A stretch of DNA of 64,000 nt from Gymnopus androsaceus JB14. Taxonomy: Eukaryota; Basidiomycota; Agaricomycetes; Agaricales; Omphalotaceae. Below are positions 1-11,877 of this stretch, piece after piece; the stretch's first letter is position 1, and every line of letters starts with the position of its first letter. The position numbers and the translations under genes are program-made. The DNA lies in assembly GCA_009733575.1 (NCBI GenBank), contig ML769615.1, forward strand, positions 1-64,000, written 5' to 3'. Below the pieces are notes generated by a model. It ran no database searches. It saw nothing but the letters and a program-made list of their open reading frames with translations, and was not told the DNA's origin.

Positions 1-229
1 GTCGGGCGGCCCTGGGTTGTTCATTCGCCCAGAAGGTAGCCGTGGGGGGATAGGCTCGTCATTGTACATTGGAACGATGGGTCTAAGTTCCAATTGGGCA
101 ATGAATTGAACGACCTATTATCCTGACCCCGCCCCTAGAAGCTATCAGAATCAAATAGGGCTGCCTAGGGGAGAAAGCAGGCATAGAACACGAAACAAGT
201 AAGTCTACAAATAGCATTGGAGTCTGAAC

Positions 230-1340
230 AGATACTGACAACATTTTTTGACACTCTAGAAATCGCGTTTGAGCTGCCTGTTGATTCGCTTAGACACTGC
301 GCGAACAACTTGAAGTTCAAAGAAGCTCACGAGCGTTAGACTATTCCGAAATGCAAGTACGCGTGGCCAATTCCTTCTGCATCGTCGATGGTACCTCAGA
401 AAGACGCCGACGGACGACTGCCTTTCAAAAATCAGTCTCCGAGTACTCCATCCGACTGTTCTTAAATTATGTCGCTAAGACCAGCTTTGACCAAGTCCAA
501 ATCAAGAAGGACCCACGTGCCAAGAACCTATTCAAGTAAATTCTCGTCGATTCGGCATCATTATTCCTCTTTCTTCTCCATCGCCGCGCGACACCTCAAG
601 TAAATTCAAGTAAGATTCACTATAATTGCTCGCTCACCGCAGTTTCCTACGAATTTCTCTTTATCTCACAGGCCATCCACCCCAGTCGCGTTTTCTAGAC
701 TTTATGAGCTTCCTAGTCGAGCATCAGCCATCGCAGTTATCTATTCAACTTATTCTTATCTTTTTAACGCGTCTTGCTCTCAAGTTTCCATCTTTCCAAT
801 CGCGGTGAGCTTCCAAGTCATGCATTTTTGCTCACTTTGCTGACTTTTGTTCGCCAGTATCATCTCCGACTCTTCGTGCATAAGTCTCTAGTCATCGAAC
901 CATCGTCGTCTTTATTGTTTCATTGTTTCATCAACATGTTTTAGATGACGCTTTGACCAGATGTCACAGTGCCAATACAATCCAGTACTTACAGGAATAT
1001 TCTAAAATAGGCAAGATCCGAGTAGGATTATTCATTTACTTACTCAGCTACCTACAGATAGAATATTGTAGATACTTCTAGATACTTACTGTACCATGTA
1101 TAAGGCCTACCTACAGAGGCTAAATAATAACAAGTTCCTCCATTCCTCTTGAGCCTCACAGCTCCGAGTCACCACTGCGCTACATTTCTACGACACAACA
1201 GCCTCTGAATAACGCAAGCCTCGAAACCTCCAGTGGTGCTACGAATTCCTTCTAACCGTTAAACCCATTACAAGCAATTAGTGGCTATGCGTAACTCGAT
1301 TGAACACAGTGTACAACACTATCCTCCTCCACCCCTTTGC
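230..1340 (+). repeat. Diverged duplicate module, copy A
   Basis: This stretch resembles 5010-5905 over most of its length (shared blocks include the tract around AGACACTGC, the tract around CTCAGAAAGACGCCGACGGA, and GTAACTCGATTGAACACAGT). In copy B the module runs into an apparent gene (from 5913). Copy A stops resembling copy B just after the CTCCTCCACCCCTT tract, where a pair of hairpins begins at 1345. No intact reading frame is visible; the ORFs at 351-539 and 626-808 look like fragments. It is best read as the 5' part of a duplicated gene or element whose 3' part was lost. Confidence 0.6.
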
Positions 1341-1344
1341 CCAA

Positions 1345-1389
1345 CGAACATATTCATTAATGGCTCCGAGCCATTAATGAATATGTTCG
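1345..1389. repeat. Perfect 22-bp inverted repeat, 1-nt spacer
   Basis: Arms 1345-1366 and 1368-1389 are exact reverse complements separated by one C. A 1-nt loop cannot fold as a normal RNA hairpin but is typical of palindromic junctions or a cruciform. It lies exactly where copy A of the duplicated module diverges from copy B, so it may mark a rearrangement breakpoint. Confidence 0.8.
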
Positions 1390-1420
1390 AGAAAACCTCT
1401 TAGAGTCTAAGAGGTTTTCT
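1390..1420. repeat. Second perfect inverted repeat abutting the first
   Basis: Arms AGAAAACCTCTTAGA (1390-1404) and its exact reverse complement (1406-1420) are separated by a single G. It follows the 1345-1389 palindrome with no gap, and the two palindromes are unrelated in sequence. Confidence 0.8.
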
Positions 1421-2790
1421 GCTACTTATTTCACTGAGAAGCCGGGATAGGTTGGTATAGAACCTAAATTAGAGTAAAATCAGCTCCAACCTAGATTAGG
1501 CCCATCCAAGAATTCATTAATTCATTTTTTAATTGTTTCAGATATTTCCCGCCTTCTCCCGCCTTGAATTTCCAAATATTGCCACGTCAATGTTTTTCAA
1601 CATCAACTTCAACAGTTGCGCGCTTCATCCTCTCAACATCCTCATTCAACTCCACTCAAGGATTACTGCCTCAAGGATTCAAGACTGTACTACATCCTCA
1701 AGAATTCTACAACAAAATATAAACAAGCTCGCAAGTACTAGTCTCAAGAGCAAATGTGGCGATCCTGAAGGCAAGACCACAATTAATGGGTGCCGTAGCA
1801 GCAGCGATAGGTTAGTTTGAGGTATTCAGGATTTTAGAGAATGGCAGTGGTAGCCATTTGTCGACAAGTCTATGGTGAGTTGTTAAGATTTCAGCAATCT
1901 AGTACTGATTTCCCATGCATTCAGTATTGTTGTGGCCACGCCAGATTGAGCACCGACATCCTCATGCTTTCATGCCCGTCAAGCTTTGGTGGTATCATAT
2001 AATGTTAGTTGATGACTGTAGTCTGTAGCCAGGCTCGAATACATATCATCGACATCAAGGTCGCTTTTAGCCCTCGTATTCTGTACAATCAATGAAATCA
2101 TTTCTTTTACTCTGCTATGAACTTCGGTATCGCAATAAATATATTACCAGTATTATAATGGGCTGTAATTTTACGTCCTGAATGGTCAAAAGCAACCTAA
2201 TTCCAAAAGAAAAGCAAACTAAATGCGGGTGTTATTTATTAAGTTCTCAGAAAAGATCCTTTGGGTGAAAGTGTTGGATTTAGTACCATATTCAGCCTAA
2301 CATATTTAGCAGGTGCTATCAACATATATAGGGCGATAACTAACCTGCAATAGGTTGAAGGTCACCATCGTCTAGGTTGAATATTTCGACATCTTAGAGT
2401 TTGCTTGCTCTGAAAATGGCAACTGCAAGGACCATTTGATCTTCCAGTGGTGATTGACAGATCGTTCCTCCGTACTAATCTGGAGGTATGCCTTTGCACT
2501 TTCCAATTTCTTAGTCTTTGAGCCACACATATACGTATCACCACCTGTTTGGAACAAGGGATAGGTGTGAGGTGCAGCCACAGCGACGCATACCAGTCAG
2601 GATGAGTTGGGACTCGAAATATCTTGTTTTTGCATTACTCGTTATCAGATCTATCTATCTATGTGGTCTATCTTTTCAGCGACATGACAAATGATTGGTG
2701 TTGTATTCTGACAGATTGATATGCAAAGGTATTTGGTTAAATATCTTTGAGGCGGGCTGTCACACTGACTAGGAACTCTATTTAACACCC
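1421..2790. other. No recognisable gene
   Basis: AT-rich sequence with short unrelated ORFs in both strands (for example 1533-1820 plus and 2362-2581 minus) that show no domain, codon-use or splice support. The last few hundred bases are probably the upstream region of the membrane-protein gene starting at 2791. Confidence 0.4.
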
Positions 2791-4246
2791 ATGCCTGCTA
2801 CCCCTCCCACAGATGCTCTTAATGGCGCAATGGGTGCATTTTTATTGGACAGGTGGGTGGTTACAATGGTGAGTACTCATTAGTATCTCATAGTTCGTAT
2901 TCAAGAATGCATATATTGTCCCTAGTTCACTTTTTTCTTCTACGGTGCATCTTCAAGCGCGGTGATTTAATACCGGCAGTGATTTTAATGCTCTATTGAT
3001 TTAGGCATTTATACGGTCCTAGTTTGGATGTATATTTACCTTCAGTCTCAACACCATCGCAGAAGACATTATTTTTACCAGATTTCCCTTGCTTTGCTCT
3101 ATCTCCTCATTACCATCCTCACTGTTCTCTACACCCTGTCCATTTACCAGAAGGAAACTTCAAACCTAGCATTTGCCATTGCCGAGGATGAACCTGTCCT
3201 ACCCAAACCGAATACTCATGACTATGTCTATCTGAACTTGGAGTAAGATGAACTTTTCTTGTCTATATACATTAATGATTAACCATTGACTGTTCAGCAT
3301 GGCTGCAAATGCGGGCTTCATGATTGCAAAGTAAGGTTCTATTAATCACGTTCCTGCAACTTCAGAACTGATTTCAAACAGTATCTTAGCGGACACCATA
3401 CTGGTCAGTGTAATTTTTTGCATGATTTCACTTCCTCCCAATGAACTATACAGGCTGATGCTTAATACTTATCATTCTAGATCTGCCGCTGCTACTTTAT
3501 CTGGGGCTCTCGAAAGTCTGTAGTTGTCGGACCTGTCATCCTATGCGCTTCAAATATTGGTCAGAAAAATTCTGTGAAACGATACAATGATTTATTCACG
3601 AAAATCACTTATTTCAGCGTTAACGGCCACTTCTCTCTTATCTGAGAAAAGTGGTTACCTACTGATTTCAATGAGCTCTATGTTTGCAGTAGGTGTTGAT
3701 AGGCTCGAAACTGCAACTATATTGTCTCTTGGATTTTTGTCCTGCAGCGTTGTTACAAATATCCTCCTGACCGTACTTATAGGTCAGTCAGTGTCAGCGC
3801 TTTACATCGCTGGAATTTTATCTCATTTAACAAGTAGCAACTAGAATTTGGTGGCTCAGCCGTGTGCCATACAACAGTGATCAAAACTTTGACGGTGGTG
3901 GCAAGAAATTTAACCGTCTTATTGTCATCATGCAAGTTGTATTTTCTAAATGGAAATTGATCATGCTGTATTTTAATAAATTATCTCTAGTGTGGAGTCT
4001 GGGTCGCTATACACCATCTCTCTAATTATCACTATCTTGATGACCATCGTAAAAAACCCTGATCAATTCCTCCCTATAGTGGCCCAGATAATGGTATGTA
4101 TATACTTTGTATACATTGTTAATTAGCTCCAGCTGATCAACATCTTATATAACTCCGTTGGACAGGGGATTGCTCCAACACTCATTATCGTTCGGATAGA
4201 CTTGTGCACTACTATTGAGGCGACTAGTCATGCAACTGTAGTTTAA
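2791..4246 (+). CDS. DUF6534-like seven-helix membrane protein
   Basis: Ten exons join in frame: 2791-2868, 2926-2944, 3005-3242, 3298-3330, 3382-3403, 3481-3559, 3618-3782, 3838-3931, 3991-4093, 4166-4246. They give 912 nt, or 303 residues. The product is hydrophobic with about seven membrane helices, begins MPATPTDALNGAMGAFLLDR, and carries family-like stretches such as FFYGIYTVLVWMYIY, ADTILICRCYFIWG and RIWWLSRV. This matches the large DUF6534/DUF6533-type family expanded in mushroom-forming fungi, whose biochemical role is unknown. The start is the only ATG that places the first helix correctly. The intron after 3931 begins GCAAGT, a GC-AG intron; the others are GT-AG. Two exons are only 19 and 22 nt. 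The frame is open throughout, so the gene looks functional. A plasma-membrane location is inferred only. Confidence 0.85.
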
Positions 4247-5009
4247 GAAGGGGAAAATGTTAAGAAGCGCAAGTTTGGGTTCAATGATACAACCTCATCA
4301 GAGGGGGGAACCAGTGGGCAGGATGGATGGGGGTACAAAAGGTTAACATTCAAAGTGTACCTAGACGGTATGTGTAGTACTATGAATATTCAATAAATGA
4401 AACAGAGAAAGCAGAAGCATATCCCAAAGTGGTGTGAAGCAGCCGAAGCAAACCGTCAGGCCAATATCTAACAGAAATGATATCATAAATGATATCATAA
4501 ATGATTCATAAATGTCAAGGACACAAAAAAAAAGATCCAGGAGCTCATAAAGAAATGGAAAGGCTAAATTTCATGATGCACAAGATTGACAGGAAAAAGA
4601 AGACATGCTAATTCAATTCAGTACTCAGTAGGAGCATCTCTGTTTCATGATTTCTTATTTTTCTGGTGAGCAATGAGCAGCACACACAAAAGGAATACAT
4701 CTTGGTCAGTAACTGGATTACCCACAAAAAATCTGGGTTAGTTTAACTCCCTATCTCCTCATGATACACACCCATAAGATGATGTGCAGTGTTTATAGTG
4801 CAGGGCCCATAACCAGTTAAAGTTTAAGTTGATACTGTATTCGGAAAGTACTGGTACAGAGAAACACAAGTTGTTAGGGTTGCCCCATCCCAGATTACTA
4901 ATTAATGGTGAAACAGAGGTATGAGTACAAGATGGATAGTCATCTACAACAGTTGGATCAATGTATTACATCAGCAAAACAGGTATTTGGGATTTTTCTC
5001 CCTGACAAT
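4247..5009. other. No recognisable gene
   Basis: AT-rich intergenic sequence. It contains a short direct repeat at about 4475-4515 (AAATGATATCATAAATGAT and variants). Presumably it holds the 3' end of the preceding gene followed by repeat-derived DNA. Confidence 0.4.
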
Positions 5010-5905
5010 ATTTTTTCAGCACTCTCGATATCGCGTTTGTGATATAATTGTTTCCTGTTGATTTGCCTAGACACTGCTCGAACAACTTGAAGTTCAATGG
5101 AGTTCGCAAATGTTAGACTATTCCAAAATGCAAGTATGCATGGCCATTTCCTTTTGCATCATCGACAGTGCCTCAGAAAGACGCCGACGGAAGATTGCCT
5201 TTTAAAATCAGTCTCCAAGTACTGCATCTGACTGTTTTTAAATTGGATCGCTAAGACCAGCTTTGACCACCACCACCAAGTCCAAAACACAAAGGACCCA
5301 CACACTAGGAACCTACCTAAGTAGATTCTTGCCGATGTCGGGCATTATCATTCCTCTTTCCTCTCTGCCATCACCATTGCTGTGCGATACCTCAAGTAGA
5401 GTCACTACTATTGCTCGCTCACTGCAGTTTCTTATGAATCTCTGTTTTTTTCTCCGCCGTCCAGTCGTGTTTTCTAGGCTTTGCGAGCTTTCGAGTCAAA
5501 CATCAGCCATTGCTGTTATCTATTCGACTTAATTTTATCTTTTTAATGCATCTTTGCTCTCTCAAATCACTCAAGCTTCCATCCCTGCAATTGCCGTGAG
5601 TTCCAAGTCGCACATTTTTGCTCGCTTTGCTGACTTTTGTTTGCCAGTGTCATCTCCAACTCTTTGTGCATAAGTCTCCAGTTGTCAAAGCATCCTCGCT
5701 TTCATCATTGTTTCATCAACAGCCTCCAAATAACACAAGTCTCGAAATCTCCAGTGATGCTGCAAATCCCTTCTACTAACACTTCCAATACTTTTAGCAT
5801 GCCTCGCTGCTACATTAAACCAATTACCAGCAATTTTGACTTACTAGTGGCCATGTGTAACTCGATTGAACACAGTATACACCATCCTCCTCCACCCCTT
5901 GTAGC
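5010..5905 (+). repeat. Diverged duplicate module, copy B
   Basis: Homologous to 230-1340. Many of the differences are CpG in copy A replaced by TpG or CpA here, for example TACGCGTGG against TATGCATGG, and TTCCGAA against TTCCAAA. Unlike copy A it continues into an apparent multi-exon gene at 5913. Confidence 0.6.
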
Positions 5906-5912
5906 AGTGCCC

Positions 5913-6813
5913 ATGGAATTTACACAGCTCCCCAGCTCAAAGACCGCCAATCAGGCCTTGGAAACCAAGGGCTATGCCGTGGTTGAGGAGTTTGTAAAGG
6001 AGCTTGTAAAGGTGTTTCTGTTGGAGTTGGGCATATTGAAGGAGAGTCACGGTGCCTTCTACAAGGTGAGCTTTTCTCCAAAACTGATTAATCCTCTGCT
6101 GATGCTACAATTGGTCATCAGCTCAGTGTCGATGGAGTCAAAGACAGCATCCCTTTGATAATCATATGCAAAGCAACGCACGGTGGATTGGAGCTAGCAT
6201 TCAAGAGTATCAAGACTCATGCTTGGACCTTCTTCGTGCTGCTCAGAAGAGGCAAATACAATAGCATCATCCGACAACTGGTTAACACCTACTTGGACGA
6301 ATTCCATCACCTTCTCCGGCAATGGTAAGCTTGATTCATGCACTAGCTTCCTTCCAGTGCTGATTAGCTGATACTTAGGGATTTCCTTCCCTTGGAAGAT
6401 GATTGCTCACCAGGATCGGTAAATATACCCTTGCCACAAATCCTCGCAAACTGTTTTCTTAACCAAACCCTTAGGTCCAGAGGTACTTGGAATCATTCAA
6501 AATCCCGGAATTTGTGCATATGGCGGTGGAACCCCCGTGGAGCAAAAGGCTTTCCTCCAAGTTGGTGGCTTCCAATTTGGCGATGGTAAACAATATTGTT
6601 TGTGGTTTTGTTGGATTGTCATCTCAGTTGATTCTCTAAGGCGAGTCAGAAGAGGTCCGCACTTGCAGGACCAGATACTCCATCCAAGGAGTGTTCCGTC
6701 TTTGTCTTTGGAACTTGGAACATTATCTCAGATCATTATCTCAACTGCATCTCTAGTGGAGTCGAAAATTTGCCTTTGATGATGTGGAGGAGGCTGAGCC
6801 AAAAGAGGCCCAG
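5913..6813 (+). CDS. Unrecognised multi-exon gene, 3' end interrupted
   Basis: Five exons join in frame: 5913-6065, 6122-6324, 6379-6418, 6475-6585 and 6641-6813, with ordinary GT-AG introns of 53-56 nt. The protein begins MEFTQLPSSKTANQ and includes hydrophobic and basic stretches such as HAWTFFVLLRRGKYNS and PPWSKRLSSKLVAS. I do not recognise the family. The reading frame also extends upstream of 5913 to 5637, so the start is uncertain. A CATCAG-ended insertion begins at 6814 inside or just at the end of the last exon; in the uninterrupted allele the model frame would stop two codons later. Another frame of the last exon (EEAEPKEAQ) also continues across the insertion, so the terminal exon is not settled. 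It could equally be a gene-like part of a mobile element. Confidence 0.45.
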
Positions 6814-7547
6814 CATCAGCAAAACCTGGGTGTACTGGACAGTGCTGGATAGCGCTATCCAGAACTCATAGCACCCATAGCACCCATAGCAAGGTCCCCA
6901 TCTATCCAGAGCTATGGAATGCTATGGGCTGCTATGAGTTGCTATGGAATGCACTGGTTCGAAAGCATTTGATTGTTTGATTTCCAATTACCTCCCTAAT
7001 TTGATCAAACAATTCGCACTTTTTGTAATCAGTCATATGAAATTTGCATTCTATATACAGTAATTTATGTGCCCGGACATGTCTCCCGCTCACTATTGGC
7101 ACTCCATATACCGCCGCTCCCGTTCACCACTAGTGCTTGTATCGCCGCTGCTCCTGCTTCCTTGTAGGCTTATATACATACTATCTGAGCTCCGAACTGA
7201 ATAAATACTAAATAGTTATGGCAGCTCAATTAGATATATGAAAATAAAGTTGAAGGGTAAGACTTACCAAGGATGTCCAGACTAAAGCAACTTAGAACTT
7301 TGACTTGATTAAAAAAAAATGAAAGTTAGGGAGAAGGAAGGAAGAGAACTTGGGGAAGTCAAACCACCCATGCCTCGATGCTATATAGCATTGGTGGGAG
7401 AGACTGATGGCTGGCTCGAGCACTTGGTAATCTTATAGGAGCTCATAGCAAGCTATAGCATTTCATAGCAGCCATAGTGCTATGACCTGCTATGGCTTGC
7501 TATAGATTGCTATGGCCGCTATGACCATTATCCAGGTTTTGCTGATG
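6814..7547. mobile_element. CATCAG-ended element F
   Basis: Begins CATCAGCAAAACCTGG and ends CCAGGTTTTGCTGATG, the terminal inverted repeat shared by several elements here. The subterminal parts are palindromic, built from short words such as CATAGCA, CTATGG and CTATAGC. Flanks are AG on the left and T then AG on the right, so an AG duplication with one extra base is possible. It carries no coding capacity and is presumably mobilised in trans. Confidence 0.7.
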
Positions 7548-8273
7548 TAGTTGACTGTGAACTATCCAAGATGGTCCCTTGGGCCTCAGCTATTCTTATA
7601 ATACAATATATTCATTTTGTTCAAAGACAGTAATATGGCACCATAGATCAAATATATATCATTTTATATATCATACTCTTCCATGGTGCTCTATTCTCCA
7701 GCACATACCACATTCATGATGAGGTCAGTGTGAGATGGCAAGGAGGCTGTGTGAGCTGGTATGCGTAGTATTAATACCCCATTACCTTAATGCCTTGTTA
7801 AATCCAGCCTTGATTCAGCAGGATCTAACAGCTAAAGTTGCTGGACAGATAAGTCAGAATACATTGCAAAAATTGCAATGCAATTTGAGGGCATCTATAG
7901 TGAATATCAAAGGTGCCTTTGTTCCATTCAGCCTGGTGTATACAGTAAACCCATTCACTTTCAATGACTATGCCTTTGATATGTAAGATATTAGCATCAG
8001 AACGGATTGACCTAAGAGAGGAGCCCAGGACACAAATATTGTATGCAAAATGTATTACAATTGTAAGTAATGCTTATGTCTACACATTAATTACAACTGT
8101 AAGTACCATCAATAATTACCTTATATATATGATTCGGCATGCAAACTTTGGGCTCACCTCTGCTTCCCTCCCATTGCTGTGCTCGGGGGGACCCCGGCCC
8201 GGGATGTCATTGGTGGGCACTCTAAAGCCTTGTTCCAAGATAAGTTGCCAAAGGTGGCTTATCAGAGGATAAG
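7548..8273. other. No recognisable gene
   Basis: Contains an 83-residue ORF at 7735-7986 and a 102-residue ORF at 7964-8272 without recognisable domains. They may be decayed 5' parts of the retroelement that follows. Confidence 0.35.
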
Positions 8274-9410
8274 ATGAGCAGGCATGAGAGTCAGCATCTT
8301 ACCATTAGGTGCTCATCAACTTTATCCCCAACTCTCACTGCCATCTGTCAGTTTGACACCCAGACATTCCTCTTGTCCCATCTCATCCAATTTGTCATGC
8401 TCGAAAATGCCTCACTTGCAATAGTCTCCACTTCCACTTCCAGATGCAAAAGCATCATAGCATATGACACATCATTTGACCATTCTACAAGAAGACAGAG
8501 GACCCACACCAACAAATCAATCATTGCTCACTTGAAGAAACTCCCTCCCCAGTTGAGGCTGGAGATGAACAAGAAGATTATGGACAGGAATAAGGCTAGG
8601 AGGGAGAAGGCTTGTACAATGACAGACAGCATCTTGGATGTTGAATTGTTGATTACAATAGAAGATGAAGAGATAGACAACATCCAATCAGACCTGGATG
8701 TCTTTGCTTTGGCCAAACCTTACCTCAATGTGGCAACTATTGCAGAGATGAACAGGGCAAATAGAGAAGATATTGTGAAGGAAAAGGCTTCAGAACTAAC
8801 AGAGGGCAAGAAGGAATTGGAGTTTGAACTGGACATCACTCTACACAAACCCAACTCGACTTCACTATTTGAGAATAAATTTCCCAAGGAAATGTACACA
8901 ACAGTTTGCAAGAAACACCTCTTTTCCCTGACCTTCTTCACCCTGGAAAACATCTCACTTATCAAATGGAAACTGAATAGTTTCAATGTATTCTGGTTGC
9001 TCACAGTAAGAAGAAGCAGGTTTTGGATGTCAAGGATATGCAGAAGAAGATCAGAGAGGAGAAGATCAGAGAGGCTGGGAGTGGTCCTTCGAGAAACAAG
9101 GTCATGTTGGCTATCCAGTGGTGGACCGCATATGACAATTACTATTCTTTCAAGGTCAGTCATTACGGAGAGGGCCAGGAATCATCCCATGCTATCTTCT
9201 TCTCTAACCACTTCCAATACTTTGTAAATCAAGAAAACTCTCACCAACTATTTGCATTCTGGAAGCCTCACAAGATCTGTCTCCATCTCCATCACTATGA
9301 GAAGGAGACATTATTCATTGAGGCCAAATACAACAACATGTGGACAAGTCAGAACAGCTTATGCAGCTGCCTCTTCCATCCCATTTCCAGTTGTATATGC
9401 AAATTCTAAT
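8274..9410 (+). pseudogene. Gag-like region of a degenerate retroelement
   Basis: A 317-residue ORF (8274-9227) and an overlapping shifted ORF (9023-9409) together encode a charged, helical, lysine/glutamate-rich protein. It includes KKIMDRNKARREKA and, in the second frame, DVKDMQKKIREEKIREA followed by aromatic-rich text (QWWTAYDNYYSF). This layout resembles the gag-like proteins upstream of the reverse transcriptase in basidiomycete DIRS-like retroelements. The frame change near 9010-9023 may be an intron (a GTAAG lies at 9006) or a frameshift. The reverse-transcriptase-like remnant follows on the same strand. The assignment rests on remembered family texture, not on a search. Confidence 0.45.
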
Positions 9411-9415
9411 CCCAT

Positions 9416-9565
9416 TAGGGATGTTTCGGGGCGGCAAATTTTGCTGCTCCAAAATTTGCCGTAATGTACACCAAATGTTTCCGCGCTCCATAGACTTTAC
9501 ACTACGTCATGCCATAAAAATTTGCCGTAAAACTTGGAAAATTTTGCTGGCCCAAAACATCCCTA
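9416..9565. mobile_element. Small hAT-type MITE
   Basis: Imperfect terminal inverted repeats TAGGGATGTTTCGGG (start) and CCCAAAACATCCCTA (end), with inner copies of CAAAATTTGCCG-like words in both orientations. No clear 8-bp target duplication remains. It sits within the gag/RT remnant. Confidence 0.55.
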
Positions 9566-11110
9566 TTCCAGCTCCACTTCCCCCTCCATACACACCAAAT
9601 CAAACTCAGACAGCACACTCAAACACAGCTCCATCCTATCCTCCCTTCAACCAGCCCTTTCAATTGTGCAACAAGGACAGAGGTCCTGCTCCTCGTTGCA
9701 TCAGATGGAGCAGCAGGGACCACAAGCTTAGAGATAAGCATGCAGACCACAGCAAGCTCCCATTTGCCTCCTATAATGGCAAGGAGCTCTGTGCATCTAA
9801 CGGTAAAGATCTGCATCCTCTACAATTGCTTCAGCATGTGTGATAGAGGTTGCCACCATAGCTCCCATGTCTGCTCCCTCTGTGGATGTGCCCATTCTTG
9901 CCACAACTACAACCAATCTTGCACCCGGACCAATTAATCTCTTTACATGCTTGAACTTGCCAGACCCACTTCCTTTCCATGATTTCCATGACACAATTAT
10001 ATCCCACTCACCAGCTCCTAGACATGGGCACAAATGCCCATTCAAATGCATTCGACATTCATGCTCCAAATCTGGACATTCACATTCGAGTGTACATTTG
10101 TGCAAATGCGAATGTTTTTATACAAAACATTTGCAAATATGAATATTTTAAGCAACTATTTGAATGTATTCACGAATGTCATAATAAATAAATACATACA
10201 TTATTATACATAATAAAACACTACTACTATCTACACATATAAGTTCAAGTGCTAAGATATAAAGTGACCATGCCAAGGTCTGAACTCTAATGGACAGATA
10301 GTTTTGGTGTAAATCAGGGCCTCATTTACATCACACACAAGGGGAACAATAAACATGTATGCCATCTGGTTTTGCTTAAGGTATACAAATCATAATTATA
10401 GTGTTATATGTGAAAATAAATTAACAAGGTGAAATCAAGGTCACAAATGTTACAAACATTCGCTACTCCAAAACCGGACATTCACATTTGAATGTCCACT
10501 TGTGCGAATGTGAATGTTTACCCATCAAACATTCAACATTCGAATGCCAAATGCGAATATATTCACGAATATTCGCGAACATTCGGCATTCCTGCCCATG
10601 TCTACCAGCTCCAGATACTTCTGCCACCAAAGTTGAAATCTTTAATAGAATCATCACCCCTTACGATGCTGCAGCCTTCACTATCAAGCTCTCTATACAT
10701 GGTCTCACAAACAGATACCCTCTTCTACTCTGTAATCTCCTTCATGGGTTCCATCTTGGCAGGATGCCACCAATTTACAAAATGGTCATTATTCCTAACC
10801 ACAGCTTGGTAAACAAGCACCCAGAGGTCCTGTTTGAATACCTCAATGAAGAGAAAACTGCAGGTTGAATGTCCAGCCCATTTACTCTATGCAAAATCAA
10901 ACATATCCTCGGGGGCAAATTTATTGCATCACCTTTCATAATCGCCAAATTCTCTCAAGGTCCTGACAAACCAACAAAATTCTGAGTCTGCAGGAATCTT
11001 TCAAAAAGGGGAAAGGATTTGGCGGGCAACTTGATTCCTTCAGTCAACTCATATATTGAGAAGGACAAGTTCCCTACTGATTTTGACTTGGCACCAATGG
11101 TCACTGAATG
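9566..11110 (+). pseudogene. Reverse-transcriptase remnant, DIRS-like
   Basis: After removing the MITE at 10019-10604, the plus-strand frame ending in SHSPAP (before it) continues as DTSATKVEIFNRI (after it) and runs into LSIHGLTNRYPLLLCNLLHG. This resembles the segment leading into the reverse-transcriptase domain of basidiomycete DIRS-like elements. Further along, GKFIASPFIIAKF and DLAGNLIPSVNSYIEKDKFP follow the order expected before the RT core. Stops and frame changes (near 10868 and 10985) show it is dead. No YxDD catalytic box was found, so the C-terminal part is missing or too diverged. Confidence 0.5.
10019..10604. mobile_element. hAT-type MITE with 8-bp target duplication
   Basis: Starts TAGACATGGGCA and ends TGCCCATGTCTA, flanked on both sides by CCAGCTCC (10011-10018 and 10605-10612). 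An 8-bp duplication and a TAGxxxTGGGCA terminus fit the hAT superfamily. The interior carries CGAATATTCGCG-like words also found in the 726-bp pair at 41509-43130, which suggests one family. Removing it restores the host reading frame. Confidence 0.85.
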
Positions 11111-11877
11111 GGTGAGTTTTCTTTTTAATTATATCTTTATCCTCTCCCACCCAATGAGCTGTCCAATGGATGTATGTCATAGATGCCCAATGGGCTGTTC
11201 AATAGACATGTTATACTCTGATCCAATGGACCAATCTTAATCATCTGTTCTTGCTCATAGCAATATTATATGTACATTTACTAACATCACCTGAAGATTA
11301 TCAATGCCCCTAACCCCCTGAGTATGGCATCCCAAAGGGTGAAAAAATAAAATGCCCTCACCCCCTCCCGGCACTAATTATTGTGCATGCACATTTATTA
11401 TTCATTGTGCGTGCACGTTAAGTATTCATCTCCATTCCAGGCTTTGCCCAATTCAATCCAGATATGCAATCCAACTTAGAAGTCAGTGCATTTATTGAGC
11501 AAGTGGATCACAACCCAAGTAAAAACTAGAGTGGTGCTTTTGAGTATATACTAGAACAAGTAACTGGATTAGAAGAGCATAAGTATCATATCTGCATACC
11601 AGCCTCCGGGTGTCAAGGCTGCAGCAAATTAGGGAAGAAACATTAAAAACATATATTGGTTGGTAGAGTAGGATAATTCTATTTCGCAACCCCCCTGATA
11701 TGAAACAACCCATTGAGCTTGATTTGAAATTTAACAATCCTATTGCTCTCTATGGAGCTCCCCAAAGACCACCAGTGAAGGTCACCCAGTTGGTGTCACA
11801 GATAACATTAATTAATAAATAGTACAATATGAAGCAAGTCATCTAAGTACAATAAGCAATACAGAAACTACTTAGGT
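11111..11877. other. No intact gene
   Basis: Probably the trailing part of the decayed retroelement. Short plus-strand text such as GFAQFNPDMQSNL near 11440 may belong to it. No terminal repeats were recognised. Confidence 0.3.

Noticed and set aside
6814..7547. Helitron interpretation of the CATCAG elements
   Set aside because: They have terminal inverted repeats and 2-bp flank duplications, and lack a 5' TC and 3' CTRR hairpin end.
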